Below the pieces are notes generated by a model. That model was not told the DNA's origin. It searched no databases and saw nothing but the letters and a program-made list of their open reading frames with translations. The position numbers were made by a program, and so were the translations under genes. 16,333 nt of DNA. It comes from Clostridia bacterium. Lineage in GTDB: Bacteria > Bacillota > Clostridia > UMGS1883. Within the stretch, counting starts at the first letter, position 1. Every line of letters begins with the position of its first letter. This document shows, in pieces, positions 8,301-14,861 of the stretch. The stretch is taken from the NCBI GenBank assembly GCA_021202495.1, contig JAJQCX010000039.1, positions 1 to 16,333 of the forward strand, written 5' to 3'.

Positions 8301-10354
8301 TGGTACGCTCCAATTTCCAGCCCGACGATCATGACAACCCGGCGTTCTTGGTACTGCCCGACGATCGAGTTATGATAATCTACTCTCGTCATACAGACGA
8401 AAAGGCGTTCTATTACCGCATTTCTCAGGTGGCGGGCGACATTACGACCTTGGGCGAGGAGCACAAGCTTGTGACGAGCGCCAACACGACCTATCCCAAC
8501 CCGTTCATACTTTCGGACGACCCGGATCACATTTACCTCTGCTGGAGAGGTACGAACTGGCACCCGACGATTGCTCAGCTTTCGATGCCCGATGAAAATG
8601 ACGAGATCAGCTTCACTTGGGGTCCGAAGCAGATAGTAAGCTCTTCGGCACAGTCGAGCGGCTGCCGCCCGTATGCGAAGTATGTATCGGACGGTGTGAG
8701 CAAGATTCACATCACCTACAGCGCAACGCACCCGGACAACATTAACCCGGTATCGCTGTATTACAACTATATCGATATTAACGATATGACGGTTCGCGAC
8801 ATCAACGGCACAGTTAAGGCTACGCTTTCTTCGAGCCCGTTCAAGGTTGACAACACCGAGACGGACAGCGCGTTTGTTGTGGACGACAGAAGCACAAGCC
8901 AGCGCGGCTGGGTTTGGGACATTGCGCTTGACGGCGACACGCCCGTTATCGCGATGGTAAGGATTAATTCCGACAAGACGCAGCACGATTACTATTACGC
9001 TAAGTATGACTGGGATACGCAGTCATGGACAAAGACGTACATTGCGGACGGCGGCGGATGGTTCCACCAGTCGTCGACGGAGAAGTGCTACAGCGGCGGT
9101 ATGTCGATTGATCATGATGACCCGTCAATCATATACGCATCGTATCCTGTTGAAGGATTGTTCGGTGAGGTTTATGAGATAGTTAAGATAACCATGTCCG
9201 AGGACGGTTCGGAGGTTGTAAGCCGCGAATACATTACGCAGAACTCCGAAAAGAACAACATAAGACCCTATGCTATATCCGGAGCGAGCGACGATGAGAT
9301 CAAGCTTGTATGGCTCAACGGCGACTACTATTACTGGATAGTTAACTCCTCCTATAAGCAGGGCTTCCCGACATCCGTAAGAACAAATTACGAGCTTGAC
9401 GATTCGGGCTTCGCATTTGAGGATGGTCTTGAGGCTTGGTATCCCTTCACATTGAGCGAAGGCGTAAGCACATACGACAGAATTTCGGGAGCCGAGGCAA
9501 CGCTTTCGAACGCGGAAATCGCAGACGACGCGGTAACGCTTACGACAAGCGGTTCGGTAACGCTTCCTTCCGACACATTTGACGGATATGAAAGCTTTAC
9601 GATTGCGGCAGACGTTGACTTCAGCGCATCGAGCGGCTGGGGCGGAACAGTGTTCAACCTTTGGGGCGGCAAGCTCAAATACACGGTTAACACGAGCACA
9701 TATGTACCGTCGCTCACAATTGACGGCGTGACATACGAAAGCACGAACCTGTGGTCGAACTCCGACTGGAATCAGTCGCACAGCGCGACAACGGACGGCT
9801 CGACAGGCACGACCAACCCCGGCGAGGTAAGCTTTGCGATTACCTACGACGCTGAGAGCGGTCTTGTGAGAACGTTTATCAACGGACTTATAGATCAGTC
9901 GATCAACGTTTCGGCAGGCGGACTTGACATGAGCGGCACGAACATCATCGGTTCTTACGCAGGTGAAATGCGCAATTTGAGAATATACTCGAGAGCTCTG
10001 TCGGCTTATGAGGCTATGGCGCTTGCGGAAGGCAACAACTCCGGTGAGGAAATGTCGGCGCAGTACGAAACAAGCGTTGTATACGATGCCGAAACCGACA
10101 GCGTAACGGCGACAATAGGCAACAATTCGAGCGCGGAGCGCGAGAGACGAGTGTATGTAGCGGTATATGACGAGGAAGGCATACTTATCGAAACGGTCAG
10201 CAAGAGCGTGACGATTGCGGGATTGAGCGAGGCTGAGGTAACGGTGGCTCTTTCCAAAGAGAAACCCGAAAAGTATGTTGTCAAGGCGTTTATCTGGGAC
10301 GATGCATTAACTCCCTCGGATGAAGCTTATGAGCTTTATACATCGGTTGAATAA
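2318..10354 (+). CDS. Giant secreted multimodular BNR_4 propeller protein, probable polysaccharide lyase
   Basis: This 2678-residue exported protein starts at ATG 2318, nine bases after AGGAGG. Residues 1-29 are a signal peptide: KR, hydrophobic LALLLSMIFFVCSAGL, cleavage near AFA-A. Then come seven DNRLRE/CBM96-like modules (about 36-213, 306-474, 648-814, 907-1075, 1163-1333, 1420-1587, 1678-1845), most with a WNNAP signature. They alternate with eight MucBP-like beta-grasp modules (about 220-298, 485-557, 565-638, 822-897, 1084-1157, 1340-1414, 1592-1671, 1851-1929). Residues 1935-2357 form a BNR_4-type propeller (GSWCWFADSRSLHHDN, TYPNPF, CWRGTN) with H2005, H2025, Y2059 and R2077 placed much as the His/His/Tyr/Arg of PL24/PL25 ulvan lyases. 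A LamG-like domain (about 2363-2574) and a C-terminal sandwich with VKAFIWDD (2576-2678) end it. There is no LPXTG, SLH or terminal membrane segment. Expected role: binding and cleaving an extracellular acidic polysaccharide. PL27 or GH145-like rhamnose-glucuronate specificity, or non-catalytic binding, remain possible. Confidence 0.85.
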   Translation: MKNSATKRTLALLLSMIFFVCSAGLTAFAAEGDVKTARIEVFANAYTQANSGDTVCSTSSYLLISNYNEEYDFGSTGKAAGTRRRTYLKFDMAAIDYSEIESAVLHLYFQQCSNTGTRVTMVFPVSTDWSADTITWNNAPDAYDYLEVDYIGTATNSRATTGAWTEIDISEYFQTLEADLAEVDLALYCDTAANYISSMETGDGNAPYIEVTYKEGDGVSDIVRDDITLKVLDTNGNTLVADEVITSVVEGRKYTYSETIDELMSLNGKLYQFDRDASTTEIASVSEEDNVVTLIYEELATDEDGFYTAEVYAFEDAYNAANDADTVQDSSKTLTLSGTEGSAAAKTIRNGYFKFDISMLNYKIIESATFDFNVTSSTNSGERTSTLYATETDWSDETLTYNNVPEVTSDALGSDVFINGTTGHRQIDISSYMNGLSRGVETVSFRMDVNTGANTVTACDAQDGNGAKLILKFSVLEDGYEEQYADVTIKTVDENGSRLKADEIVKDVEIGRTYYYTETPDTFFRTETTDYIYSEKDSTLSAKVESDGATIIIVYNSLEDGTLSDLTIETVTSDGVELADAQSVEALYVGETYYYTDDIDWVIEKDGVSYGFSSTYSTLSKEVEVDAANNVISLVYKPISTSTETGTKTATLEAFMDNYTESTSADTVMDDSSALIISSLEGEDPALADRDALIKFDLSDIAYERITSATLNFYINKGTNTGDRNTYVTATASSWTDGDVTWNNAPGRGEVIGYVTSAKTSSGKAYSVDVTSFIENLVSGEAEVSFRLYCDNGAVYIASQDAADGNAATLEITYVEGSASEVPRGSVIIRTVDDDGNVILDDVDAGDIVAGREYVYDETPSAIMTIDGKVYSYNSDASVKSLTVEADTENYIYIVYDYVPIYSGEENSISIGATDDAFIDDASKQVDTVQDASKTLLITGVNGSGKANSTREAMVKFDLSFLDIASVTSATFKVYITTSSNEGSRTMSVYPQTNDWSGDTVTWNNAPEYDTSEILGSSTYSKGTVGWVEFDITDYLNSLESLDEFSLRIGADTAVTYFSSVASGENVPTLELTFVAAGEEEEKTYADVTVRMVDIDGNDIYDPEVYQGIVGRKFTTPTEIPERFEKDGYAYVYDAASSVESINVTEDGDNEILLVYKKYVADRFYSDEILASDNAWMNASASSTVQDSSSSLIISSTAGDDPALAIRNALLKFDLSYINYESITSAKLKIYITAATNSAERETSVYVASSSDWSSDSVTWNNSPSAKGSAIGSVAFSGGTTGWQEIDLTEYFETIEEGTGEITLRLSVDTACNYIAAVGAGEDTAPRLDVDYIEQEGSVRSDITLRILDQEGNQLIADEIIEEDVPVDREWAYKETPDDIISVDGESYIYAPDRSTLSVTVVDGENYIILVYIKETSGEDIDITLKVEDDTFINESDPDTVQSHTSYLLSTSLSGSDPALATRDTLLKFNLADINFSEIKSATLRMYVTQATNSSSRTMTAYEIDSSWSGTTATWNNAPAKGEELGSVTFSAGSTGWKEIDITDYMNTLDSSTVDLSFRIASSTAANYIASIGGGTGNEAQLVLTYVNDGTAAVKERTSVYLKLMDSEGNLLEDAGVIAENIVVGSTYSYSGDIEKYVQYNGKSYAYSSSLSTTSVKVTSGVVNTIILVYEFATDGSIIEATITVSEDAYVDDGSPDTVMSTTSYLLATGTEGGNGAKSNRDPLLRFDLSEYQYSHIYEAKLRVYVNQSNNSTTRVTTAYPIYDEWSASTVTWNNAPSYSESEAMGSMSFANGTTGWQEIDVSDYFAEMDYTDEFSFRLVTDTGANYLASLAANDGNAAQLYIVYAEGEPTIRPRGTVVVKTVDENGNQLAEDITIKRVLADQEYTYTGTTTAVYSDGDVRRTFNAELSTLTVTIVADEENIITLVYTPVSADDIFDGYVIDDEGSWCWFADSRSLHHDNEELGINNTYVGYIDVHGSIKAMQYNHNTDEISYVLVRSNFQPDDHDNPAFLVLPDDRVMIIYSRHTDEKAFYYRISQVAGDITTLGEEHKLVTSANTTYPNPFILSDDPDHIYLCWRGTNWHPTIAQLSMPDENDEISFTWGPKQIVSSSAQSSGCRPYAKYVSDGVSKIHITYSATHPDNINPVSLYYNYIDINDMTVRDINGTVKATLSSSPFKVDNTETDSAFVVDDRSTSQRGWVWDIALDGDTPVIAMVRINSDKTQHDYYYAKYDWDTQSWTKTYIADGGGWFHQSSTEKCYSGGMSIDHDDPSIIYASYPVEGLFGEVYEIVKITMSEDGSEVVSREYITQNSEKNNIRPYAISGASDDEIKLVWLNGDYYYWIVNSSYKQGFPTSVRTNYELDDSGFAFEDGLEAWYPFTLSEGVSTYDRISGAEATLSNAEIADDAVTLTTSGSVTLPSDTFDGYESFTIAADVDFSASSGWGGTVFNLWGGKLKYTVNTSTYVPSLTIDGVTYESTNLWSNSDWNQSHSATTDGSTGTTNPGEVSFAITYDAESGLVRTFINGLIDQSINVSAGGLDMSGTNIIGSYAGEMRNLRIYSRALSAYEAMALAEGNNSGEEMSAQYETSVVYDAETDSVTATIGNNSSAERERRVYVAVYDEEGILIETVSKSVTIAGLSEAEVTVALSKEKPEKYVVKAFIWDDALTPSDEAYELYTSVE
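2423..8104 (+). repeat. Protein-level tandem array of CBM96-like and MucBP-like modules
   Basis: The coding sequence for residues 36-1929 is an internal repeat with a period of about 257 residues: module starts at 36, 306, 648, 907, 1163, 1420 and 1678. Each unit is a roughly 165-residue beta-sandwich with a motif like TVTWNNAP and a late CDTAANYIAS-type motif, plus a roughly 75-residue beta-grasp ending in an IxLVY-type strand. The second unit has a weaker signature (TYNNVP). Beta-grasp modules 2 and 3 are adjacent, with no sandwich module between them. The copies have diverged clearly, so the duplications are old. Confidence 0.85.
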
Positions 10355-10385
10355 TTAATTAAGCAATATCCTTAATTTGATAAAC

Positions 10386-10418
10386 CTTGTCGGAGGAACC
10401 CTCCTCTCCTCCGGCAAG
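10386..10418 (+). other. mRNA 3' hairpin after the secreted-protein gene
   Basis: CTTGTCGGAGG (10386-10396) pairs with CCTCCGGCAAG (10408-10418), an 11-bp stem with one G-U pair and an 11-nt loop. No T-run follows, so it is unlikely to terminate by itself. It precedes the true terminator by 17 bp and may protect the very long mRNA. Confidence 0.4.
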
Positions 10419-10435
10419 TTCCCTCCTTAATATAT

Positions 10436-10467
10436 GGCGGTCGCGCTTGCGCGACCGCCGGTTTTTT
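10436..10467 (+). terminator. Rho-independent terminator of the secreted-protein gene
   Basis: GGCGGTCGCG (10436-10445), loop CTTG, CGCGACCGCC (10450-10459) form a perfect 10-bp GC-rich stem, followed by GG and six T. It lies 82 bp after the stop codon. Confidence 0.92.
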
Positions 10468-10500
10468 AATTAGAAATCAGCAATTAGAAATTAGCAATTG
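10468..10500. repeat. 14-bp short tandem repeat
   Basis: AATTAGAAATCAGC (10468-10481) is followed directly by AATTAGAAATTAGC (10482-10495) and a partial AATTG (10496-10500). The unit lies in the left terminal repeat of the MITE-like element. Confidence 0.7.
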
Positions 10501-10506
10501 AGGAAA

Positions 10507-10554
10507 GAACGCACGGGGCGCGTTCGATTATACGCGCAGCTCGCGCGGGCGGGG
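10507..10554. repeat. Dispersed GC-rich palindromic repeat, copy 2
   Basis: It starts with GAACGC, a 7-nt loop and GCGTTCG. Positions 10518-10554 are then identical over 37 bp to 1988-2024. It is nested inside the MITE-like element. Confidence 0.8.
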
Positions 10555-10620
10555 ACGAGTCACGCCACTACAGTCGAAATTGCAGCGGTGTGGAAAAAAC
10601 GTGAAAGAGTGGGAGACCAC

Positions 10621-10647
10621 GGCGGGAGCGAGCCCCCCGCCCTACGA
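10621..10647. repeat. GC-rich palindromic repeat like that at the window start
   Basis: GGCGGG (10621-10626) pairs with CCCGCC (10636-10641), and CTACGA follows. This is nearly the same as positions 1-26. A small GTGG-GAGA-CCAC hairpin (10609-10620) immediately precedes it. It is inside the MITE-like element. Confidence 0.65.
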
Positions 10648-10718
10648 CCAAGACAGCAAAAAAAAATCAAGCTTTTTGGATAAATATTAGTATAATTTCT
10701 CATTGCTGATTTCTAATT

Positions 10719-10769
10719 AAAAAACGCGCCCTGCAATTGCTTGTGTGCGATTGACAGGGCGCATTTTTT
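10719..10769. terminator. Terminator of the ABC-exporter operon, bidirectional in form
   Basis: GCGCCCTG (10726-10733) pairs with CAGGGCGC (10755-10762), extended by CAAT/ATTG with a one-base bulge. On the minus strand a run of six T follows (complement of 10719-10724), which ends the ABC operon. On the plus strand T6 follows at 10764-10769. It ends a few bases from the stop codon of the second ABC gene. Confidence 0.85.
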
Positions 10770-10775
10770 GTGCTG

Positions 10776-12644
10776 TTATTCGTTAAACTGACCGTTGTAG
10801 AGGTCGGCGTACATGCCGCCTTTGGCGAGAAGCTCTTTGTGGGAGCCTTCCTCGACGATTCTGCCGTCGTTTATGACGATTATCTTGTCAGCCTCGCGAA
10901 TGGTGGAAAGGCGGTGGGCGATGACAAAGCTTGTTCTGCCGAGCATGAGGTTTTTCATTGCCTCCTGAATGTTGAGCTCGGTTCTGGTGTCGACGTTGCT
11001 TGTCGCCTCGTCAAGAATGAGAATGTCGGGATTTGCGACCATGGCGCGCGCGATTGAAAGAAGCTGGCGCTGACCCATGCTGACGTTGGATGCGTCGTCG
11101 GTAAGAATTGTGTCGTAGCCCTGCGGGAGGCGCTCGATAAATTCGTGGCAGTTGGCAAGGCGTGTGGCATATTCGACGTCCTCGTCGGTCGCGTTGAGGT
11201 TGCCGTAGCGGATGTTTTCGCGCACGGAGATGGAGAACATGTGCGTGTCCTGCAGGACAATCGCAATCTTCGCGCGGACGGAATCCTTGGCGACGTTTTT
11301 GATGTTTGTGCCGTCAAGACAGATTTCGCCCTTATTTACGTCGTAGAAGCGCGTGAGAAGATTAACGATTGTCGTTTTGCCGGCGCCGGTGGGTCCGACG
11401 AGCGCGATTGTCTGTCCGCGTTTGGCTTTGATTGAAACGTCCTTCAAAATGAGACGCTTGTCGTCGTAGCCGAAGTCGATGTGATTGATGTCGACGTCGC
11501 CGACAACGTCGCCAAATTCGGGATAATCTTCTTCTCCGACATATTCGTTCGGCTCGTCCATAATTTCAAAGACGCGCTCGGCGCCGGCGAGAGCCGACTG
11601 AATTGTTGAGAAGAGGTTCGCAATTTCGTTGATCGGACGCGAGAATTGGTTCGACAGGCTCAAAAACAGAACGACGTCGCCGACCGAGAGCGGGTCGAAG
11701 CCGAAAATTTGATTGACCGCGAGAAGACCGCCGACAAACGCGGTAATCGCGTAGTTCAGGTTGTTGAACATGCCCATTAAGGGGGCGACAACGCCGGAGA
11801 GAATTTGCGCTTTTACGGCGTTATTGTAATAATCGGTGTTTTTTCGGCTGAATTCCTCGCAAATTTTTTCCTCGCGGCAGAAGACCTTGACGGCGTACTG
11901 CCCCGAGATTGTCTCTTCGATGTGACCGTTGAGCGTGCCGAGGCTCGCCTGCTGCGCTATGTAGAATTTGCGCGTGTGGGTGGCTATTTTATTTGTCAAA
12001 AACAGCATCAGCGGCACCAAGAGGAGAGTTACGACAGTCATGAGCGGGCTGACGTAAATCATCATTAAAAATGTGCCGACGAGTGTCATTACGCCCGAAA
12101 AAATCTGCATTATGGAGTTTGAAAGGGTTTGGGAGAGGGTGTCGACGTCGTTCGTCATACGGCTCATGAGCTCGCCATGAGTGTTTTTATCGAAGAACGA
12201 AACGGAGAGCTTCTCCATTTTTTCAAACATTTCTTTGCGTATCTTTTGGACGGTGCGCTGCGAGATGACGGCGAGAAGAACGCCCTGACCGCCCTGCGCC
12301 GCGGCGGAGAGAAGATAGAGCCCGGCGAGCAGAAGCAAAAGCGCCGCGATGTAGCCGTAGTCTATCGTGTCCGCGCCGATGGCGTTGATGACGGGGCTTG
12401 TTATGTAGGTCGCGCCGAGGTTTGAAAGAGTGCTGAAAATGACGAGCGCGAACACAGCCGCGATTGCCGCTTTAAAGGAGAGAAGGTAGCCCACGACGCG
12501 GAAAAGAACGCCTTTGGCATTTTTAGCTTTTTCCTGCGGGCGCATACCCGGAGGTCCGCCGGGACCTCTGCCGGGAGGGCCTCCGGGGCCGCCCGGTCCC
12601 ATGGGCATGGAACGTTCCGATTTTTCTGACTTTTCCTGCATCAT
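10776..12644 (-). CDS. ABC exporter half-transporter, subunit with intact catalytic residues
   Basis: A 622-residue fused membrane/ATPase ABC exporter subunit. Residues 13-36 form a Pro/Gly-rich tail (PMGPGGPGGPPG...) not usual for the family. A six-helix type-I exporter membrane domain follows (about 45-370), then the ATPase domain: Walker A GPTGAGKT at 417-424, signature SMGQR at 522-526 in place of SGGQ, Walker B ILILDEATS with D545/E546, and switch histidine in IAHRLS (codon 10914-10916). In heterodimeric exporters such as TM287/288 or BmrC/BmrD, a non-canonical signature sits opposite the degenerate site of the partner, and this matches the gene just upstream. The start overlaps the partner stop as ATGA. 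GGAGG is 4 nt before the ATG at 12644 and 7 nt before a second ATG at 12641, so either may be used. It probably exports drugs or lipids, substrate unknown. Its partner gene is broken here. Confidence 0.9.
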   Translation of the reverse strand: MMQEKSEKSERSMPMGPGGPGGPPGRGPGGPPGMRPQEKAKNAKGVLFRVVGYLLSFKAAIAAVFALVIFSTLSNLGATYITSPVINAIGADTIDYGYIAALLLLLAGLYLLSAAAQGGQGVLLAVISQRTVQKIRKEMFEKMEKLSVSFFDKNTHGELMSRMTNDVDTLSQTLSNSIMQIFSGVMTLVGTFLMMIYVSPLMTVVTLLLVPLMLFLTNKIATHTRKFYIAQQASLGTLNGHIEETISGQYAVKVFCREEKICEEFSRKNTDYYNNAVKAQILSGVVAPLMGMFNNLNYAITAFVGGLLAVNQIFGFDPLSVGDVVLFLSLSNQFSRPINEIANLFSTIQSALAGAERVFEIMDEPNEYVGEEDYPEFGDVVGDVDINHIDFGYDDKRLILKDVSIKAKRGQTIALVGPTGAGKTTIVNLLTRFYDVNKGEICLDGTNIKNVAKDSVRAKIAIVLQDTHMFSISVRENIRYGNLNATDEDVEYATRLANCHEFIERLPQGYDTILTDDASNVSMGQRQLLSIARAMVANPDILILDEATSNVDTRTELNIQEAMKNLMLGRTSFVIAHRLSTIREADKIIVINDGRIVEEGSHKELLAKGGMYADLYNGQFNE

Positions 12645-14372
12645 GCTTCCTCCTTTTCCATCTGAGAATAGTAGATTTCCCGGTATACGCGGCTCGTCTG
12701 CATGAGCGAATCGTGCGTGCCGATGTCGACAATTTCGCCGTTTTCCATGACGAGAATTTTGTCGGCATTGCGCACGGCGGAAATGCGCTGTGCAATCAAA
12801 ATGAGGGTTGTGTCCTTCATATCGGTATGTAATGAATGACGTATTTTGCCTTCGGTTGCGGTGTCGACGGCGCTCGTTGAGTCGTCAAAAATGAGAATTT
12901 TCGGCCTTTTGACGAGCGCGCGGGCGATGGAAAGACGCTGCTTTTGACCGCCGGAGAAGTTGACGCCGCGCTGACCGAGGATGGCGTTGTAGCCGTCGGG
13001 ATTTTTCTCGATGAATTCCGACGCGCACGCCATGTTAGCCGCGCTCTTTATTTCATCTTCCGTCGCGTCGTCCTTGCCCCAGTGCAGATTGTCCGTTATG
13101 CTGCCGGAGAAAAGAATGACGTTTTGCTGAACCATGCCTATGCCGCGACGGAGCGTTTCGATGTCGTAGTCGCGCACGTTGGTGCCGTCGACAAGGATTT
13201 CGCCCTCGCTTGTGTCGTAAAGGCGCGGAATGAGGTTGACGAGCGTCGTTTTGCCGGAGCCTGTTGAACCCAAGATGGCAACGGTTTCGCCGGGGGAGGC
13301 GGTGAACGAAATGTTTTTCAAAACGTCGGCGCCGCCTGCGCCGCGATAGCGGAAGGAAACGTTTTTGAACTCAACGGAGCCTTCTTTAATTTCCTCAAAG
13401 CGGGGGTCTGCGCCGTTTACGATGTCGACTCTTTCGTCCAAAACCGCACCGATACGCGCGGAGGACGCCTGCGCTCTTGAGATTGACATTATCATCATGC
13501 TCATCATGGTGATGGAGCTTAAGATTTTTGTGGCGTACTGAACGAAAGCGGAAACCTCGCCGACCTTCATTGTGTCGGCTCCGACGAGCTGAGCGCCGAG
13601 CCAGAAGATGGCTACGATGCAGATGTTCATGATGATTGAAACGCCGGGCATCATGAACGCCATGAGCTTGTTGGCGTGAATTGAGGTTTCAACGTAGTCG
13701 TCGTTTGCCTCGCCGAAGCGCTTTTCCTCATATTCGGCACGGTTGTAAGCCTTGACAAACTCTTATGCCGGTGAGGTTTTCCTGAATTACCGCGTTCATT
13801 TTGTCGAGCTTGTCCTGAACTTTTGAGAAAAGGGGGAACGTCTTTTTGACGTTAATCGAGATGACAAGCAAAATGAGCGGAATTGCGACGAGAAAGACAA
13901 GCGCGAGCTTGAGGTTGATCATGCAGGCGTAAATGAGTCCGCCGAAAAACGTCATGGGTGTGCGCACAAGCATTCGCAGCGCCTGACCCAAAAGGTTTTG
14001 CATTGTTACAACGTCGTTTGTCGTTCTCGTGACGAGCGAAGCGGTGGAAAACTTGTCGATATTTGCGAAGGAAAAGCTCTGAACCTTTTTATAGATGTCT
14101 TCGCGCAGCTTATAGCCGAAATATTGACTTGCTTTTGTCGCGTAGACGAGAGAGCCCGCGCCGCCGATGAGACCGATGAGCGCGGTGAGCACCATTTCAC
14201 CGCCGCATTTTAAAACATATAATGAGCCTGCGCCGCCGCGAATGCCGACGTCGACAATGTCGCTCATGATGTCCGGCTGGCGCAAATCGCACCAAACCTC
14301 CAAAACCATCAGGAGCGGGGCGAGGAAAACCCACAGCTATGCTCCCTTTAAATATTTGGCGTACCTTTTCAT
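12641..14372 (-). pseudogene. Disrupted ABC exporter half-transporter, degenerate-site subunit
   Basis: Conceptual repair gives a 576-residue type-I ABC exporter subunit. Translation from ATG 14372 (GGAGG 7 nt upstream, ATGA overlap with the MarR gene) reads MKRYAKYLKGA, then TAG (complement of 14337-14339), then LWVFLAPLLMVLEVWCDLRQP. Relatives have a Trp in that place, so TGG to TAG is a likely single transition. A second lesion lies at the AAA of 13757-13759: the frame reads ...NLTGIRV, then needs one base fewer to continue VKAYNRAEYEEKRFGEANDD. The rest is intact: Walker A GSTGSGKTT, signature FSGGQKQR, Walker B LIFDDSTSAVD with Asp in place of the catalytic Glu (codon 12881-12883), and Gln in place of the switch His (IAQRIS, codon 12788-12790). 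Those two changes are the normal marks of the degenerate subunit in heterodimeric exporters. The fragments 14309-13728 and 13663-12641 would be called as separate genes by a naive annotation. Sequencing error is the alternative explanation. Confidence 0.88.
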
Positions 14373-14806
14373 TTTTCATCCTCCAAATTTAAGAGTGTTT
14401 TCAGTCTGTCGCGCATTACGCCCAAAAGACGGAAAAATTCTTCCCTCTCCTCGTCGGTGAACGCGGCGTAGATTTCTTCGTCCATCTGCTTTAAGGCAAG
14501 CTCTGATCTCTCGTGCGCGTCACGACCCTTGTCGGTTATGTAGACCCTGACGGTTCGGTGGTCGTCTTCGCTGCTGCGGCGCTCGATGAGCCCGTTTTTC
14601 TCCATTGTTTGCAGCATGACAGTCACCGTGGCGGGCGCTTTGTGCTCGCGCTTTGCGATGTCGGATTGTATGCAGCCGTCGTGATCCGTTAAATATGCCA
14701 ATATCGGCGGCTGACCCTTGCCGAGCTCCATGCTCGAAACGGTTTGATGAACCTTTAAGAAATGCAGCCTTGTAACATCTCCGAAGATTTTTGCGGGATT
14801 GTCCAT
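14369..14806 (-). CDS. MarR-family transcriptional repressor
   Basis: A 145-residue MarR-type regulator of normal length. Helical dimerisation segments flank a winged helix: CIQSDIAKREHKAPATVTVM (helix-turn-helix), then MEKNGLIERRSSEDDHRTVR (wing, with the family DxR-like DDHR) and VYITDKGRDAHE. AGGAGT lies 8 nt before the ATG. It is the first gene of a three-gene operon, its stop overlapping the following ABC start as ATGA. MarR genes next to heterodimeric ABC exporters usually repress their own operon and release it on binding a substrate. A TTAG-N4-CTAA element over the -10 of its own promoter fits autoregulation. The ligand is unknown. Confidence 0.92.
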   Translation of the reverse strand: MDNPAKIFGDVTRLHFLKVHQTVSSMELGKGQPPILAYLTDHDGCIQSDIAKREHKAPATVTVMLQTMEKNGLIERRSSEDDHRTVRVYITDKGRDAHERSELALKQMDEEIYAAFTDEEREEFFRLLGVMRDRLKTLLNLEDEK

Positions 14807-14861
14807 TACACGTTACTCCTTTCCCTATAAAAAATAATATTACAGCCTTGTATTCGACAAT

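Larger units (their letters stand above)
10462..10724. mobile_element. MITE-like element with 23-bp terminal inverted repeats
   Basis: The left end (10462-10484: six T, AATTAGAAATCAG, CAAT) is the exact reverse complement of the right end (10702-10724: ATTGCTGATTTCT, AATT, six A). The 263-bp interior encodes nothing credible and carries two dispersed GC-rich repeats. No transposase is present, so any mobility would be in trans. The terminal T and A runs overlap the U-tracts of the flanking terminators, so the true ends could be the inner 17 bp beginning AATTAG. A target-site duplication cannot be defined from one copy. Confidence 0.6.
10355..10775. other. Intergenic region between convergent genes (421 bp)
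   Basis: No gene is supported here. The region holds a G-U-containing hairpin (10386-10418), the terminator of the large gene (10436-10467), a MITE-like inverted-repeat element with nested repeats (10462-10724) and the terminator of the minus-strand ABC operon (10719-10769). Confidence 0.6.

Noticed and set aside
8174..8986. 270-codon minus-strand open frame opposite the propeller domain
   Set aside because: Shadow of the plus-strand coding sequence. No ribosome binding site or domain.
10276..10354. Possible cell-wall anchor at the C-terminus of the large protein
   Set aside because: There is no LPXTG-like motif, no terminal hydrophobic segment with a basic tail and no SLH repeat. The protein ends DEAYELYTSVE.
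10498..10683. 61-codon open frame between the large gene and the ABC operon
   Set aside because: It is made of dispersed GC-rich repeats within the MITE-like element, with no ribosome binding site and no protein-like pattern.
14197..14379. 60-codon minus-strand frame beginning MKNEKVRQIF
   Set aside because: It reads the ABC subunit in the wrong frame. The ATG at 14372 gives the conserved exporter N-terminus and the ATGA overlap with marR.
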